DNA of 64,000 nucleotides from Pseudomonas sp. TNT3 (lineage in GTDB: Bacteria; Pseudomonadota; Gammaproteobacteria; Pseudomonadales; Pseudomonadaceae). Of this stretch, positions 52,004 through 62,250 are shown in pieces. Under the pieces are notes generated by a model. That model made no database searches. It had not been told where the DNA came from and worked only from the letters and a program-made list of their open reading frames with translations. The stretch's first letter is position 1. Each line of letters begins with the position of its first letter. The stretch is from positions 39,224-103,223 of the forward strand of contig NZ_WFGV02000018.1 of the NCBI RefSeq assembly GCF_010095445.2, given 5' to 3'. The position numbers and the translations under genes were made by a program.

Positions 52004-52053
52004 CCGGACGAGGGTGGCTGTTAACAGGCACGGTCACTACTCATTTTTAGATA

Positions 52054-52097
52054 CAGGGATTTGTCCCTGGCCTGTTGAAGCTGTTTCTTTGAAACAG
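52054..52097 (+). other. Two hairpins before rpsO
   Basis: CAGGGA/TCCCTG (52054-52069) and CTGTTTC-TTT-GAAACAG (52081-52097, followed by TTTCC) lie between truB and rpsO. The second ends 23 bases before the rpsO start. They may terminate truB transcripts or take part in S15 feedback, which is known in E. coli but in a different structure. Confidence 0.5.
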
Positions 52098-52120
52098 TTT
52101 CCTGATAAAAGGATTGCCTC

Positions 52121-52390
52121 ATGGCTCTCGACGTTCAAGAAAAAGCTCAAATCGTAGCTGACTACCAGCAAGCTGTTGGTGACACTGGTTCGCCAGAAGT
52201 GCAAGTTGCACTGCTGACCCACAACATCAACAAGCTGCAAGGTCACTTCAAGGCCAACGGTAAAGATCACCACTCCCGTCGTGGTCTGATCCGCATGGTA
52301 AACCAGCGTCGTAAGCTGCTGGACTACCTGAAAGGCAAGGATCTGGGTCGTTATCAGGCTCTGATCGGTCGCCTGGGTCTGCGTCGCTAA
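52121..52390 (+). CDS. rpsO: 30S ribosomal protein S15
   Basis: 89 residues, standard: [72 protein letters not shown] precedes the ATG. It binds 16S rRNA early in assembly. Confidence 0.98.
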   Translation: MALDVQEKAQIVADYQQAVGDTGSPEVQVALLTHNINKLQGHFKANGKDHHSRRGLIRMVNQRRKLLDYLKGKDLGRYQALIGRLGLRR

Positions 52391-52585
52391 TAAGCGATTG
52401 CGCTAGAGGTTGGTTGTCTGTCGTACGTCAGTGGGATTCCCGCTGGCGCATGGCAGGCTCCCAGCCTCAAGTTTTATCTGGATACACGTTTTACCCTGGA
52501 CAGGCGTTGGGCCGATTCCCGACATTGCCCAAGAATTTCGCAAGAAGACAAGTTCCCCAAGAGCCACAAAAGAAGGTAGGACACC

Positions 52586-54691
52586 GTGAACCCGGTAATC
52601 AAAAAATTCCAGTTCGGTCAGTCGACCGTTACTCTCGAGACTGGCCGTATCGCCCGTCAGGCCTCCGGCGCAGTATTGGTCACCGTTGACGACGACGTCA
52701 GCGTGTTGGTAACTGTAGTCGGCGCCAAGCAAGCCGATCCAGGCAAGGGCTTCTTCCCTCTGTCCGTTCACTACCAGGAAAAAACTTACGCTGCCGGTAA
52801 GATCCCTGGCGGTTTCTTCAAGCGTGAAGGCCGTCCTTCCGAGAAAGAAACCCTGACTTCCCGACTGATCGACCGTCCGATCCGTCCGCTGTTCCCAGAA
52901 GGCTTCATGAACGAAGTGCAGGTTGTCTGCACCGTCGTTTCCACCAGCAAGAAAACCGATCCGGACATCGCTGCGATGATCGGTACCTCGGCTGCACTGG
53001 CCATCTCCGGTATTCCTTTCGATGGCCCGATCGGCGCTGCCCGCGTTGCTTTCCACGAAAGCACCGGCTACCTGCTGAACCCGACTTACGAACAACAGAA
53101 AGCTTCGAGCCTGGACATGGTCGTTGCCGGTACGTCGGAAGCCGTGTTGATGGTTGAATCGGAAGCCAAAGAGCTGACCGAAGACCAGATGCTGGGCGCG
53201 GTACTGTTTGCTCACGACGAGTTCCAGGTTGTGATCAACGCTGTTAAAGAACTGGCTGCCGAAGCTGCCAAGCCGACCTGGACCTGGGCTCCACAGCCTG
53301 AAGCCACTGCTCTGCTGGGCGCTATCCGTGCCGAGTTCGGCAATGCGATCTCCCAGGCTTACACCATCACCATCAAGGCCGACCGTTACGCTCGCCTGGG
53401 TGAGCTGAAGGATCAGGTTGTTGCCAAGCTGTCCGGTGAAGAAGGCCAGCCTTCTTCCAGCGAAGTCAAAGCCGCTTTCGGCGAAATCGAATACCGCACC
53501 GTTCGCGAAAACATCGTAAACGGCAAGCCACGTATCGATGGTCGCGACACCAAGACCGTACGTCCTCTGAACATCGAAGTCGGCGTTCTGCCAAAGACCC
53601 ACGGTTCGGCGCTGTTCACCCGTGGCGAAACCCAGGCCCTGGTCGTTGCAACGCTGGGTACTGCCCGTGACGCGCAGCTGCTGGACACCCTGGAAGGCGA
53701 GAAAAAAGACCCGTTCATGCTGCACTACAACTTCCCTCCGTTCTCGGTAGGTGAGTGTGGTCGCATGGGTGGCGCTGGTCGTCGCGAAATCGGTCACGGC
53801 CGTCTGGCCCGTCGTTCGATTGCCGCCATGCTGCCTGCTGCCGACGTGTTCCCGTACACCATCCGTGTTGTGTCGGAAATCACCGAGTCCAACGGTTCGA
53901 GCTCCATGGCTTCGGTCTGCGGCGCTTCCCTGGCCCTGATGGATGCCGGCGTTCCGATGAAGGCACCGGTTGCCGGTATCGCCATGGGTCTGGTTAAAGA
54001 AGGCGAGAAGTTCGCCATCCTGACCGACATCCTGGGTGACGAAGACCACCTCGGCGACATGGACTTCAAAGTAGCCGGTACCGCCAAAGGTGTTACCGCG
54101 CTGCAGATGGACATCAAGATCAAGGGCATCACCGAAGAAATCATGGAAATCGCTCTGGGCCAAGCCCTGGAAGCGCGCCTGAATATCCTCGGTCAGATGA
54201 ACCAGATCATTGGTCAGTCCCGTACCGAACTGTCGGAAAATGCTCCGACCATGATCGCGATGAAAATCGACACCGACAAAATCCGTGATGTTATCGGTAA
54301 AGGCGGCGCGACCATTCGTGCGATCTGTGAAGAGACCAAGGCTTCGATCGACATCGAAGACGACGGCTCGATCAAGATCTTCGGCGAAACCAAGGAAGCT
54401 GCTGAAGCTGCACGTCAGCGCGTTCTGGGCATCACCGCAGAAGCTGAAATCGGCAAGATCTACGTGGGTAAGGTTGAGCGCATCGTCGACTTCGGCGCAT
54501 TCGTCAACATCCTGCCAGGCAAGGACGGTCTGGTTCACATCTCGATGCTGAGCGACGCTCGCGTTGAAAAAGTGACCGACATCCTGAAAGAAGGCCAGGA
54601 AGTGGAAGTACTGGTACTGGACGTGGACAACCGCGGCCGTATCAAGCTGTCCATCAAAGACGTAGCAGCAGCCAAGGCATCGGGCGTTTAA
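52586..54691 (+). CDS. pnp: Polyribonucleotide nucleotidyltransferase (PNPase)
   Basis: 701 residues. GTG start at 52586 after TAGGA. Two RNase PH domains separated by a helical domain, then KH ([15 protein letters not shown]) and S1 ([29 protein letters not shown]). It degrades RNA from the 3' end in the degradosome. The 195-base rpsO-pnp leader, with a CAGTGGG/CCCGCTG hairpin near 52429-52445, is where RNase III-dependent autoregulation acts in E. coli. Confidence 0.98.
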   Translation: MNPVIKKFQFGQSTVTLETGRIARQASGAVLVTVDDDVSVLVTVVGAKQADPGKGFFPLSVHYQEKTYAAGKIPGGFFKREGRPSEKETLTSRLIDRPIRPLFPEGFMNEVQVVCTVVSTSKKTDPDIAAMIGTSAALAISGIPFDGPIGAARVAFHESTGYLLNPTYEQQKASSLDMVVAGTSEAVLMVESEAKELTEDQMLGAVLFAHDEFQVVINAVKELAAEAAKPTWTWAPQPEATALLGAIRAEFGNAISQAYTITIKADRYARLGELKDQVVAKLSGEEGQPSSSEVKAAFGEIEYRTVRENIVNGKPRIDGRDTKTVRPLNIEVGVLPKTHGSALFTRGETQALVVATLGTARDAQLLDTLEGEKKDPFMLHYNFPPFSVGECGRMGGAGRREIGHGRLARRSIAAMLPAADVFPYTIRVVSEITESNGSSSMASVCGASLALMDAGVPMKAPVAGIAMGLVKEGEKFAILTDILGDEDHLGDMDFKVAGTAKGVTALQMDIKIKGITEEIMEIALGQALEARLNILGQMNQIIGQSRTELSENAPTMIAMKIDTDKIRDVIGKGGATIRAICEETKASIDIEDDGSIKIFGETKEAAEAARQRVLGITAEAEIGKIYVGKVERIVDFGAFVNILPGKDGLVHISMLSDARVEKVTDILKEGQEVEVLVLDVDNRGRIKLSIKDVAAAKASGV

Positions 54692-54731
54692 TTACCCCCT
54701 TCGCTTGAAAGCTTCAACGTTGTAAAAAATG

Positions 54732-54761
54732 CCCCGTAGTGAAAGCTGCGGGGTTTTTTTT
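54732..54761 (+). terminator. Terminator after pnp
   Basis: CCCCGTAG, six bases, CTGCGGGG then eight Ts. It ends the rimP-pnp operon. Confidence 0.93.
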
Positions 54762-54804
54762 GCCCTGTAGAAAAAGGTCAAAAGATCTTTGTAGCGCCGT
54801 CAGT

Positions 54805-54833
54805 TGCCTGACCCCAAAGTCAGTGCTAGGTTT
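54805..54833 (+). promoter_or_regulatory. Candidate promoter of tRNA-Thr
   Basis: TTGCCT (54805-54810), 17 bases, TAGGTT (54828-54833), nine bases before the tRNA. The spacing is right and the -10 only moderate. Confidence 0.5.
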
Positions 54834-54841
54834 AGCCCACC

Positions 54842-54917
54842 GCCCGTGTAGCTCAGCCGGTAGAGCAGCGCACTCGTAACGCGAAGGTCGCAGGTTCGAT
54901 TCCTGTCTCGGGCACCA
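54842..54917 (+). tRNA. tRNA-Thr (CGT)
   Basis: 76 bases; anticodon CGT in CACTCGTAACG, T-loop GGTTCGATTCC, encoded CCA. Acceptor pair 6-67 is T-T in GCCCGTG against CTCGGGC, a non-canonical pair. Confidence 0.95.
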
Positions 54918-55050
54918 GCGACACGTTGTTTTCAGATGATCCCGAATGGTTCTGAAGGCCAGACAAGCCGGGTTTCAAGCGGCTTTTTGCGTCAGAGAGA
55001 TCCTTGATGATCCAGATCCATCTTCCATTCCCCAGATCAAAGAGAACGCC

Positions 55051-55356
55051 ATGACCGTTAAAGAATTGACCCAAGAAGCCAGACACCAAGAAGCGCTGAA
55101 AAAGTATTTGCTGGATTCCCCCCAGCTGGCCGAAGAGATCAAGGACTTGCCCTCCGACGATCAGAAAGACCAGATCCAATGGGCATTCGAGGACGAGGCT
55201 GAATCCCAGGGATTGCAGCCTTGGGAGCTGACGCTCAAGTACACCTCAACACCTGAAGAGTTTGAGGAGGCGCGCCTGGTTTTGCACAAGGAGGCGGCCG
55301 AAGTGCTGGGCGTCGAGTGGGAAGAGTACTGCGAGATGAATAATCTAGTGGTGTGA
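55051..55356 (+). CDS. Small acidic hypothetical protein
   Basis: 101 residues, acidic and mostly helical: TVKELTQEARHQEALKKYLLDSPQLAEEIKDLPSDDQKDQIQWAFEDEAESQ and EEARLVLHKEAAEVLGVEWEEY. It has no signal or membrane segment. It resembles short conserved Pseudomonas proteins of unknown function (possibly the DUF6388 group, not certain). The ATG at 55051 is chosen after AAGAGA. It stands alone between tRNA-Thr and nadC. Confidence 0.7.
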   Translation: MTVKELTQEARHQEALKKYLLDSPQLAEEIKDLPSDDQKDQIQWAFEDEAESQGLQPWELTLKYTSTPEEFEEARLVLHKEAAEVLGVEWEEYCEMNNLVV

Positions 55357-55378
55357 TCGCCGTCTCATGCATGCGGCC

Positions 55379-55430
55379 GCAAGCCACAAGTTGAAGCGAG
55401 ATTGCTTATGGCTTGTGGCTTGTGGCTTGC
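55379..55430. repeat. Inverted repeat with tandem GCTTGTG copies
   Basis: GCAAGCCACAAG (55379-55390) and CTTGTGGCTTGC (55419-55430) are perfect complements 28 bases apart; the right arm overlaps two tandem copies of GCTTGTG. It lies between the hypothetical gene and the convergent nadC. A further repeat type in this genome. Confidence 0.7.
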
Positions 55431-55450
55431 TGCTTTAGGCTTGCAGCTTC

Positions 55451-56299
55451 TTAAAGACTAAGGCGCATCGACAGATCAACGGCCTTTACATCCTTGGTCA
55501 TCGCACCGATCGAAATGTAATCCACGCCTGTTTCAGCGATCGGCAGCAGCGTACTTTCGTTGATGCCACCACTGGCTTCCAGTTTCGCCTTGCCGTCGTT
55601 CAGGCGTACCGCTTCGCGCATGTCATCCAGGCTCAGCTCATCAAGCATGATGATGTCCGCACCTGCTGCCAGGGCTTGCTTCAACTCCTCAAGACTTTCC
55701 ACCTCGATCTCAACCGGTTTGCCCGGAGCAATCTTGTGCGCGGCGTTGATGGCCTCTGGGATGCCACCACAAGCCGCAATATGGTTTTCCTTGATCAGGA
55801 ACGCGTCATACAGGCCGATGCGATGATTGTGGCAACCGCCGCAGGTCACGGCATATTTTTGCGCCAGACGCAGCCCGGGAAGGGTTTTGCGGGTGTCGAG
55901 CAATTTGACCTGGGTCTCGGCAACGTAATCCGCCAGGTACTGCGCGCGAGTGGCCACCCCTGAAAGCAGCTGCAGGAAGTTCAGTGCGCAGCGCTCGCCA
56001 GTGAGAAGCGAGCGTGCCGGCCCTTCGAGGTGGAACAGCGCCTGATTGGGTTTCACCCGTTCGCCATCGCGCACTTGCCAATGAACGGCCACTCGAGGGT
56101 CCAATTGCCGGAATACAGCATCGACCCATGCGGTGCCCGCGATAACGGCAGCATCACGGGTGATGATGGTCGCTTTGGCCAGGCGTTCAGCCGGGATCAA
56201 TTGTGCGGTGATGTCGCCGCTGCCGATGTCTTCGAGCAACGCACGGCGCACGTTGGCTTCGATTTCGGCGGTCAAGTCGGCGAGACGTAGATTCGGCAT
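55451..56299 (-). CDS. nadC: Nicotinate-nucleotide pyrophosphorylase (carboxylating)
   Basis: 282 residues. ATG at 56299 after [19 protein letters not shown] and [20 protein letters not shown] are the quinolinate/PRPP site; [13 protein letters not shown] [28 protein letters not shown] ends the barrel. It makes nicotinate mononucleotide from quinolinate for NAD. It is divergent from ampD. Confidence 0.97.
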   Translation of the reverse strand: MPNLRLADLTAEIEANVRRALLEDIGSGDITAQLIPAERLAKATIITRDAAVIAGTAWVDAVFRQLDPRVAVHWQVRDGERVKPNQALFHLEGPARSLLTGERCALNFLQLLSGVATRAQYLADYVAETQVKLLDTRKTLPGLRLAQKYAVTCGGCHNHRIGLYDAFLIKENHIAACGGIPEAINAAHKIAPGKPVEIEVESLEELKQALAAGADIIMLDELSLDDMREAVRLNDGKAKLEASGGINESTLLPIAETGVDYISIGAMTKDVKAVDLSMRLSL

Positions 56300-56495
56300 A
56301 ACGGACTCCACAAACAAAGTGATCCGATTATAGGGGCATGGCACGCGGCAACCCAAGGCATCAGGGGCCTTTCCTGGGTGATGAAAGGTGCATTTGGTCG
56401 ATTCTCCAGCGACATCAATTGTGGCAAGTGATCGCGTCGCGAGGGTCTATCGCGGCATACTGGGCGCCAATACAGTCGATGCTCAAGGAACCGGT

Positions 56496-57056
56496 ATGCA
56501 CTTGGATCCCGCAAGTGGTTGGTGTCAGGGCGTGCAGGTCTGCCCTTCGCCTAACTTCAATGCGCGCCCCACGGGCGAAATTTCCCTGCTGGTGATCCAC
56601 AACATCAGCCTGCCGCCCGCGCAGTTCGCCACCGGCAAGGTGCAGGCGTTTTTCCAGAATCGCCTGGACGTCACAGAGCACCCTTACTTTGAAGGGATAG
56701 CTGATCTGCGCGTGTCCGCGCATTTCCTGATCGAACGTGACGGCAAGGTCACCCAGTTTGTCTCTTGTCTTGAGCGCGCCTGGCATGCGGGTGTCTCGGT
56801 TTTCGAAGGCCGGGAAACCTGTAACGATTTTTCCGTGGGCATTGAGCTGGAAGGTACGGATGATCTGCCGTTCACCGATGCTCAATACACTGCATTGACG
56901 GCCCTGACCCGACAGCTGCAAAGCGCCTTCACGGCCATCACGGCACAGCGTATCTGCGGTCATAGTGACATCGCACCCGGACGTAAAACCGATCCGGGTC
57001 CAGCGTTCGACTGGGCACGCTATCGCGCGGCCTTGGCAAAAGAGGAACAACAATGA
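56496..57056 (+). CDS. ampD: 1,6-anhydro-N-acetylmuramyl-L-alanine amidase AmpD
   Basis: 186 residues. ATG at 56496 after AAGGAACCGGT. Zinc residues: His in VIHNISLP, and His/Asp in CGHSDIAPGRKTDPGP, with SAHFLIERDG and AWHAGVS around the site. It cuts muropeptides in the cytoplasm, lowering the AmpR inducer of AmpC. Followed by ampE with a four-base overlap. Confidence 0.95.
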   Translation: MHLDPASGWCQGVQVCPSPNFNARPTGEISLLVIHNISLPPAQFATGKVQAFFQNRLDVTEHPYFEGIADLRVSAHFLIERDGKVTQFVSCLERAWHAGVSVFEGRETCNDFSVGIELEGTDDLPFTDAQYTALTALTRQLQSAFTAITAQRICGHSDIAPGRKTDPGPAFDWARYRAALAKEEQQ

Positions 57057-57889
57057 GTTTTCTGGTGTTGCTGTTGGCGGTCTGGATCGAGAAATTCTCG
57101 GCCCTTCGTCATCGTGTTCAGCGCGACAGTGGTTGGGTAAGCGAACTGAACAAGCTTGAAGCAAGCCCACGCTTTGCCAGCCACCCATGGCTGATCTTGA
57201 TCGTGCTCGTGTTACTGCCGGTCGCGGTGCTGGGGTTGCTGTTGATCGTGCTTGAGCCGGTGGCCTACGGTCTTTTGGCGTTGCCAGTGCATTTGCTGGT
57301 AGTGATCTACAGCCTGGGCCGTGGCGATTTGCTGGCCGGTCTTGGCCCGTTTCGCGATGCCTGGCGTCGGGAAGATCTACAGGCGGCAGCACACGTCGCG
57401 AACCGCGATCTGGGCATTTGTGCCGACAACGGCGAACAACTGCTGGAGCGCGTCGAAGGTCACTTGCTGTGGGAGGCTTACCAAAGCTTTTTCGCTGTGA
57501 TTTTCTGGTATTTCCTGTTGGGTCCGGTCGCGGCACTCAGCTATCGCCTGTTAGCGTTGGCCGAAGAACACGGGAAAAACCCGGCGGTCACCGAGTGTGC
57601 TGCGCAATTGCGACATGCGTTCGACTGGATACCGGTGCGCCTGCTGGCGGCGAGCTTTGCGCTGGTGGGCAACTTTGTCGCGGTCAGTCGGGTGATGCTG
57701 CATGAACTGCTCAACTGGAACATCAGCGCTGCCCAATTGATCGAGAAGGTCGGGCTGGTGGCCGGTGAAATACCGGCACCGGTGGTCGGGCCCGACGGTA
57801 TCAACAGCCTGGACCGCATTTGGGAACTGCTGCTGCGCGCAGCGTTGCTTTGGTACGCCGGGTTCGCCTTGTGGACTGTCCTTCCCTGA
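57053..57889 (+). CDS. ampE: Regulatory signalling modulator protein AmpE
   Basis: 278 residues, four predicted membrane helices (LILIVLVLLPVAVLGLLLIVLEPVAYGLLA; ALFFAVIFWYFLLGPVAALSYRLLAL; VRLLAASFALVGNFVA; LLWYAGFALWTV). The ampD-ampE pairing is conserved; AmpE belongs to the CobD/CbiB-like membrane family and its direct role is unclear. It overlaps ampD (ATGA). Confidence 0.93.
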   Translation: MSFLVLLLAVWIEKFSALRHRVQRDSGWVSELNKLEASPRFASHPWLILIVLVLLPVAVLGLLLIVLEPVAYGLLALPVHLLVVIYSLGRGDLLAGLGPFRDAWRREDLQAAAHVANRDLGICADNGEQLLERVEGHLLWEAYQSFFAVIFWYFLLGPVAALSYRLLALAEEHGKNPAVTECAAQLRHAFDWIPVRLLAASFALVGNFVAVSRVMLHELLNWNISAAQLIEKVGLVAGEIPAPVVGPDGINSLDRIWELLLRAALLWYAGFALWTVLP

Positions 57890-57901
57890 ACACAACCACC
57901 T

Positions 57902-57983
57902 TGTAGCAGCTGGCGAAGCCTGCGTTCGGCGGCGAAGCCGTCGCAGGTTGCCAAAACCAATGACGGCTTTACCCGCTGCTACA
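57902..57983. repeat. Imperfect REP-like inverted repeat
   Basis: Outer TGTAGCAGC (57902-57910) pairs with GCTGCTACA (57975-57983), and an inner CCTGCG/CGCAGG pair lies between 57919 and 57947. It fills the gap between ampE and the chemoreceptor. A third REP-like end type. Confidence 0.65.
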
Positions 57984-58120
57984 CGAATCCCTCCTCCGTT
58001 AACCTTAAGTTACAAAACCTCCTGCCGATTTAAGCTATACAGAGATAGCGCCCAATAGTGGCTATCTGCTTTCTCTGTGCGCCTGCCAATAAAAATAAGA
58101 AATCCAAGGGAGACTTCACA

Positions 58121-60151
58121 GTGAAGAGCTTGCTCTATCCCGCCGTTGCGCTAATGAATCGCCTGAGCTTCGGCATGAAGTTCAGCCTGATCAGCGTGCT
58201 GTTCCTCATACCGATGCTGGTGACCAACTTCTATCTGGTGCGAGATTCCTATCGCGAATTTCAAGGCACCCGCATCGAACTGCAAAGCATCGACTTACTC
58301 GGCAGCAGCCTGGCACTTCGTCGCGATCTCGAGACCCTGAACAACCTGGTGCAGATCAACGTCACCCTGGGTCAGTCGGGTAAAGCCGGCAATGTCGAAT
58401 CGAAGATCAGCGCGCTGGAGCAAAGCGTACTGGCTCGTCTGCAAGGTCTGGCCGCAATGTCCACGGACCCCGAGCAGATCGCGGTATTCGATGCCAAGCG
58501 CGATGAGATGATTGCGGCGTTCAAAGCCCAGCAAGCGGAAAGCTCCCTGCAAAGTAAAAGCGGGATGATTGGCAAGTTACTCGGCAGCGCACAAATTTTC
58601 AGCCAGATCATTGCCAGTCAGGCGGGCCTGAGTCGCGACACTCAAAGCGACATGCGCCAATTGACCGAACTCATCACCACTGTCACCCCACCGGTCACCC
58701 AGCTGTTGGGTGAAGGCCGGGCGATGGGCTCTTTTTCCCTGGGGCAGGGTTTTCTCAACTCGGCATCGAGCACCCGATTTGATGAATTGCTGGTGCAGAT
58801 CGAAAAGCTCCAGGCTGAGTACGGCCTGAAATTGCAGGACACACTGGGCTCGAGCAAAGCGGCCAAGGACTCGCTGACGGCTCTGGCCGACACCAGCAAC
58901 GCCTCGCTTAAAAAAGCCAGTGAACTGTTCGAAGAACAGGTGGTGATGGCCGATACGCTTGATGCGCCGTGGCAAGGTTTTTACGACACCGTCACTGGCC
59001 TGATGGACCAAACCTACCAACTCAACGAAGCCACCCTGAAATTTCTCGGCACCCAGTTACAGCAACGACTGGAGCAGAATCGCACGCATATGATCCTTCA
59101 GGCCGTGGCGCTGTCGGTGGTGTTCGTGTTGATCTTTTACCTATACGGCGGTTTCTACGCCTCGACCCGCACCACCCTCAAGCGCCTTGGCGCCGTGATG
59201 GACAAAGTCGCGGCGGGCGACATGACAGTGACGTTCAGTGCCAACAGTCGCGACGAACTCGGCGAGTTGGGCGAAGTGTTCAACGGGACCGTGAAGAAAA
59301 TTCACGACCTGATCGAGCGCGTCGGACAAACCGTCAGCGAGGTCGAGCGCCAGGCCGGTCAGGTCGAAAACGTTTCTGCCCAAAGTAACCAGGCAGTGGC
59401 GGGACAGCGCTCGCAGATCGAGCAGGTCGCCACGGCCATGAACCAGATGTCCGCCACCTCTCTGGAGGTAGCGCGCAGTGCCGCCGCCGCGGTTAGCAGC
59501 GCGCACAGCGTCAACGATGAAACCCTCAACGGCCGCGGACTTGTGCAGTCACAGCAGGGCAGCATCGCAGCCCTTGCCGGCGAAATTGATCAATCTGTCC
59601 TGGTGATCAATCAACTGGCCAGCGACAGCCAATCCATCAGTCGTGTGCTGGAAGTGATCAAAAGCATCGCCGAGCAAACCAACCTGCTGGCACTCAACGC
59701 GGCAATTGAAGCTGCGCGGGCGGGTGAGCAGGGCCGTGGATTCGCGGTGGTGGCCGATGAGGTCAGGACACTGGCCAAGCGCACGCAGCAATCGACCGAA
59801 GAAATCGAGCAGATGATCACCAGGCTGCACAGCGGCGTAGGCGCAGCGGTGAAAGCCATGGGCACCAGTCATCAGATGGCCAGCGGCACTGTCGGGCAGT
59901 CGGAGAAGGTCCAGCAAGCGTTGGAAAATATTCTTGGCGCTGTGGGCATGATCGTCGATCAGAACCAGCAAATCGCCGCCGCCGTGGAGCAACAAACTGC
60001 CGTGGCCCACGACATCGACCAGAACATCGTCGAGATCAATCGCGCAGGCGAGCGTACGGCCGAAGGAGCCCACCAGACCGAAGATGCCAGCCGTGCATTG
60101 TCGGCTCAGGTGGTGGAGTTGAAACAGCTGATCAGTGCGTTCCGGGTCTGA
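58121..60151 (+). CDS. Methyl-accepting chemotaxis protein
   Basis: About 676 residues. GTG at 58121 is chosen for AGGGAGA six bases before; a longer frame starts at 58058 without a site. TM1 near residues 20-40 (MKFSLISVLFLIPMLVTNFYLV), a periplasmic region of some 290 residues rich in helix, TM2 near 330-350 (ILQAVALSVVFVLIFYLYGGFY), HAMP, and the signalling hairpin at about 522-563 ([20 protein letters not shown]). The sensor differs from the HBM receptor at 1837 and was not matched to a ligand type. It is a lone receptor, without che genes. Confidence 0.9.
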   Translation: MKSLLYPAVALMNRLSFGMKFSLISVLFLIPMLVTNFYLVRDSYREFQGTRIELQSIDLLGSSLALRRDLETLNNLVQINVTLGQSGKAGNVESKISALEQSVLARLQGLAAMSTDPEQIAVFDAKRDEMIAAFKAQQAESSLQSKSGMIGKLLGSAQIFSQIIASQAGLSRDTQSDMRQLTELITTVTPPVTQLLGEGRAMGSFSLGQGFLNSASSTRFDELLVQIEKLQAEYGLKLQDTLGSSKAAKDSLTALADTSNASLKKASELFEEQVVMADTLDAPWQGFYDTVTGLMDQTYQLNEATLKFLGTQLQQRLEQNRTHMILQAVALSVVFVLIFYLYGGFYASTRTTLKRLGAVMDKVAAGDMTVTFSANSRDELGELGEVFNGTVKKIHDLIERVGQTVSEVERQAGQVENVSAQSNQAVAGQRSQIEQVATAMNQMSATSLEVARSAAAAVSSAHSVNDETLNGRGLVQSQQGSIAALAGEIDQSVLVINQLASDSQSISRVLEVIKSIAEQTNLLALNAAIEAARAGEQGRGFAVVADEVRTLAKRTQQSTEEIEQMITRLHSGVGAAVKAMGTSHQMASGTVGQSEKVQQALENILGAVGMIVDQNQQIAAAVEQQTAVAHDIDQNIVEINRAGERTAEGAHQTEDASRALSAQVVELKQLISAFRV

Positions 60152-60184
60152 AAACACCGCAGCGCCTACAAGGCGCTACGTTGG

Positions 60185-60961
60185 TCACCAGCGGAACACG
60201 TCACGCGCATTGGCACTGCTGACCGCTGCCAACTGCTCGGGGCTGATCCCCATAATTTTCGCCAATGCGGCGCAAATGTCCGGCAAATGCGCCGGACTGT
60301 TGCGTTGATCGGCGAACATCGCGGGCGCCATGTCCGGTGAGTCGGTTTCCAGCACCACGGCGTCCAGTGGCAGTTCAGCAAGTACGCGGTGCATGCGCAG
60401 CGCCTGCGGCCATGTTGCAGCGCCACCCAGGCCGAGTTTGAAACCCAGCTTGATGTACTCGCGAGCCTCCTCCTTGCTTCCCGCAAACGCATGGATGATT
60501 CCCGCGCGTTTCAAGCGAAACCGTTTGAGCGTAGCAATCACTGCCGCATGGCTGCGACGCACGTGGATCAGCGCCGGCAAGTCAAAGTCCACCGCCAGTT
60601 GCAGTTGCGCATCGAACAGTGCTTGCTGGCGTTCGCGGTCCAGGGTTTCGATGAAGTAATCCAGACCGATCTCACCCACCGCGCACAGCTGCCGATGACC
60701 GGCTAACCGTGTCAGCCAGTCACCGAGTTCGGGCAAATCTCCTGGCTGATGTTGATCCAGGTACACCGGGTGCAAGCCGAACGCCGCGTGCAGGTCAGGA
60801 TCGCTTTGCACCAGGTCCCAGACCCGTTGCCAATTCCCCTGATAAACGCCCAACACAACCATTCGCTGAACACCGAGCGCACGACTTTCGGCCAGCAACG
60901 CCGTGCGATCGGCGTCGAAGTCGGGAAAATCCAGGTGCGTGTGGGTGTCGATCAGCTCCAC
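60185..60961 (-). CDS. TatD-family metal-dependent hydrolase
   Basis: 258 residues: DTHTHLDFPDFD, GEIGLDYFIETLDRERQQALFDAQLQLA, IHVRRSHAAV, IHAFAGSKEEAREYIKLG, and LETDSPDMAPA complete the amidohydrolase site. Members are 3'-5' DNA exonucleases or deoxyribonucleases. It is the YjjV/TatD type. It lies three bases downstream of cra. Confidence 0.92.
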   Translation of the reverse strand: MELIDTHTHLDFPDFDADRTALLAESRALGVQRMVVLGVYQGNWQRVWDLVQSDPDLHAAFGLHPVYLDQHQPGDLPELGDWLTRLAGHRQLCAVGEIGLDYFIETLDRERQQALFDAQLQLAVDFDLPALIHVRRSHAAVIATLKRFRLKRAGIIHAFAGSKEEAREYIKLGFKLGLGGAATWPQALRMHRVLAELPLDAVVLETDSPDMAPAMFADQRNSPAHLPDICAALAKIMGISPEQLAAVSSANARDVFRW

Positions 60962-60964
60962 GGT

Positions 60965-61960
60965 TCAGTCCTGGCGAATACGCTGCTTGAATGTCCGCGC
61001 GATGGCTTGCACGCCGGGCTGGTAGTCCGACTGTTCAATCGCGGCCAAGGCCAGCTCCAGCGCCTTGTCGGCAATCAGTTGATGCTGCTGGGCCATGGCA
61101 TTGACCGGTAACGGCAAGAAGTCCAGCAACTGCGTGTCACCAAAGGTGCCAAGGCGCAGCGGCCGGGATTTCAGCGGGAAGTCGTGCAAGGCATCGAATA
61201 CGCCCTGCAACAACACGTAGGACGTCGTGACCAGAGCGTCCGGCAAATGCCCCAGGCGCTGAAGCATTTCGTCCATCAACTGCTTGCCACATTCGCGGCT
61301 GAAGGATTCGCCGTGTTCGATCAGCACCTCGCCTTTGAACCCGGCCAAGGCCTCTTTGAACCCGGCGGCGCGCTCCTGGCTGATACTCAGTTCGGGGCGA
61401 GCGCCAATCAGGGCGATCTGTTTGGGCACAGGGTCCAGTAGACTGCGGGTCAATTCCAGGCTGGCTTCCCGGTCGTCACTGATTACCGAACAGAAATGCT
61501 CGGGTTCCATGACCCGGTCGATCGCGATGATCGGAATGCCTTTGGCCTGTAATTGGCGGTAGCTGTCATCGCTGGTCGGCAGGCAACTGGCGACGATTAA
61601 CGCGTCGCAACGCCTCGCTCGAAACAGTTGCAGCAGTTGCCGTTCGCTGTCTGGCGCGTCGTCCGAGCTGGCGATCAGCAGCTGGTAGCCGCGAGCACGA
61701 GCACCTTGTTCCAGCAGCTTGGCAATCCGCGCGTAACTGGGGTTTTCCAGGTCCGGCAGAATGAAACCCAGCGTGCGGGTGTGCCGGCTTCGCAGTCCGG
61801 CAGCCTGTGGGTTGGGCGTAAAGCCATGCAGTTCGACGACCGCGCGGACGCGCTCGACCGTGGCGCTGCTGATCCGCTGCTGTTCAGCCTTGCCATTGAT
61901 GACATAACTGGCGGTGGTCACGGAGACACCAGCCAACTGTGCGATATCACTGAGTTTCAA
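60965..61960 (-). CDS. cra: Catabolite repressor/activator Cra (FruR), LacI family
   Basis: 331 residues: N-terminal LacI-type HTH KLSDIAQLAGVSVTTASYVINGKAEQQRISS, then the periplasmic-binding-like sensor. It is divergent from fruB with the operator TTAAACGTTTCA between. In P. putida fructose-1-phosphate relieves it. tatD follows in the same unit. Confidence 0.95.
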   Translation of the reverse strand: MKLSDIAQLAGVSVTTASYVINGKAEQQRISSATVERVRAVVELHGFTPNPQAAGLRSRHTRTLGFILPDLENPSYARIAKLLEQGARARGYQLLIASSDDAPDSERQLLQLFRARRCDALIVASCLPTSDDSYRQLQAKGIPIIAIDRVMEPEHFCSVISDDREASLELTRSLLDPVPKQIALIGARPELSISQERAAGFKEALAGFKGEVLIEHGESFSRECGKQLMDEMLQRLGHLPDALVTTSYVLLQGVFDALHDFPLKSRPLRLGTFGDTQLLDFLPLPVNAMAQQHQLIADKALELALAAIEQSDYQPGVQAIARTFKQRIRQD

Positions 61961-62105
61961 CTCGGGATTTCCTTGTTTGTTCGAGCGTGCCCCGACATTT
62001 TCGTCAATCCTACCCGATTCCGGCAGACGACCATTGTCGCAACGTAACCGACAAGTTGCGCTTCAAGGATGAGACATTATCGAGTAACGTGCCGATCATT
62101 ATAGA

Positions 62106-62117
62106 TTAAACGTTTCA
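62106..62117. promoter_or_regulatory. Cra/FruR operator before fruB
   Basis: TTAAACGTTTCA, exactly the site of P. putida Cra, 134 bases before the fruB start and 146 bases from cra. It should repress fruBKA until fructose-1-phosphate appears, and perhaps cra itself. Confidence 0.88.
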
Positions 62118-62250
62118 GCAGGCGTATTTTCTACGTTTTAGGTGCCTTTGCCAGTTCTGCCGCGAAACTGCCAAATAAGATGAACAAGCGCCTAAGCTGA
62201 ATCCTCAAAAACAATACCTGGCCTCCCAAAGGGTGCCAAAAGGAGAAAGC

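Noticed and set aside
52403..54538. A 711-codon open frame opposite pnp
   Set aside because: Complement of a strongly expressed gene; no start signal.
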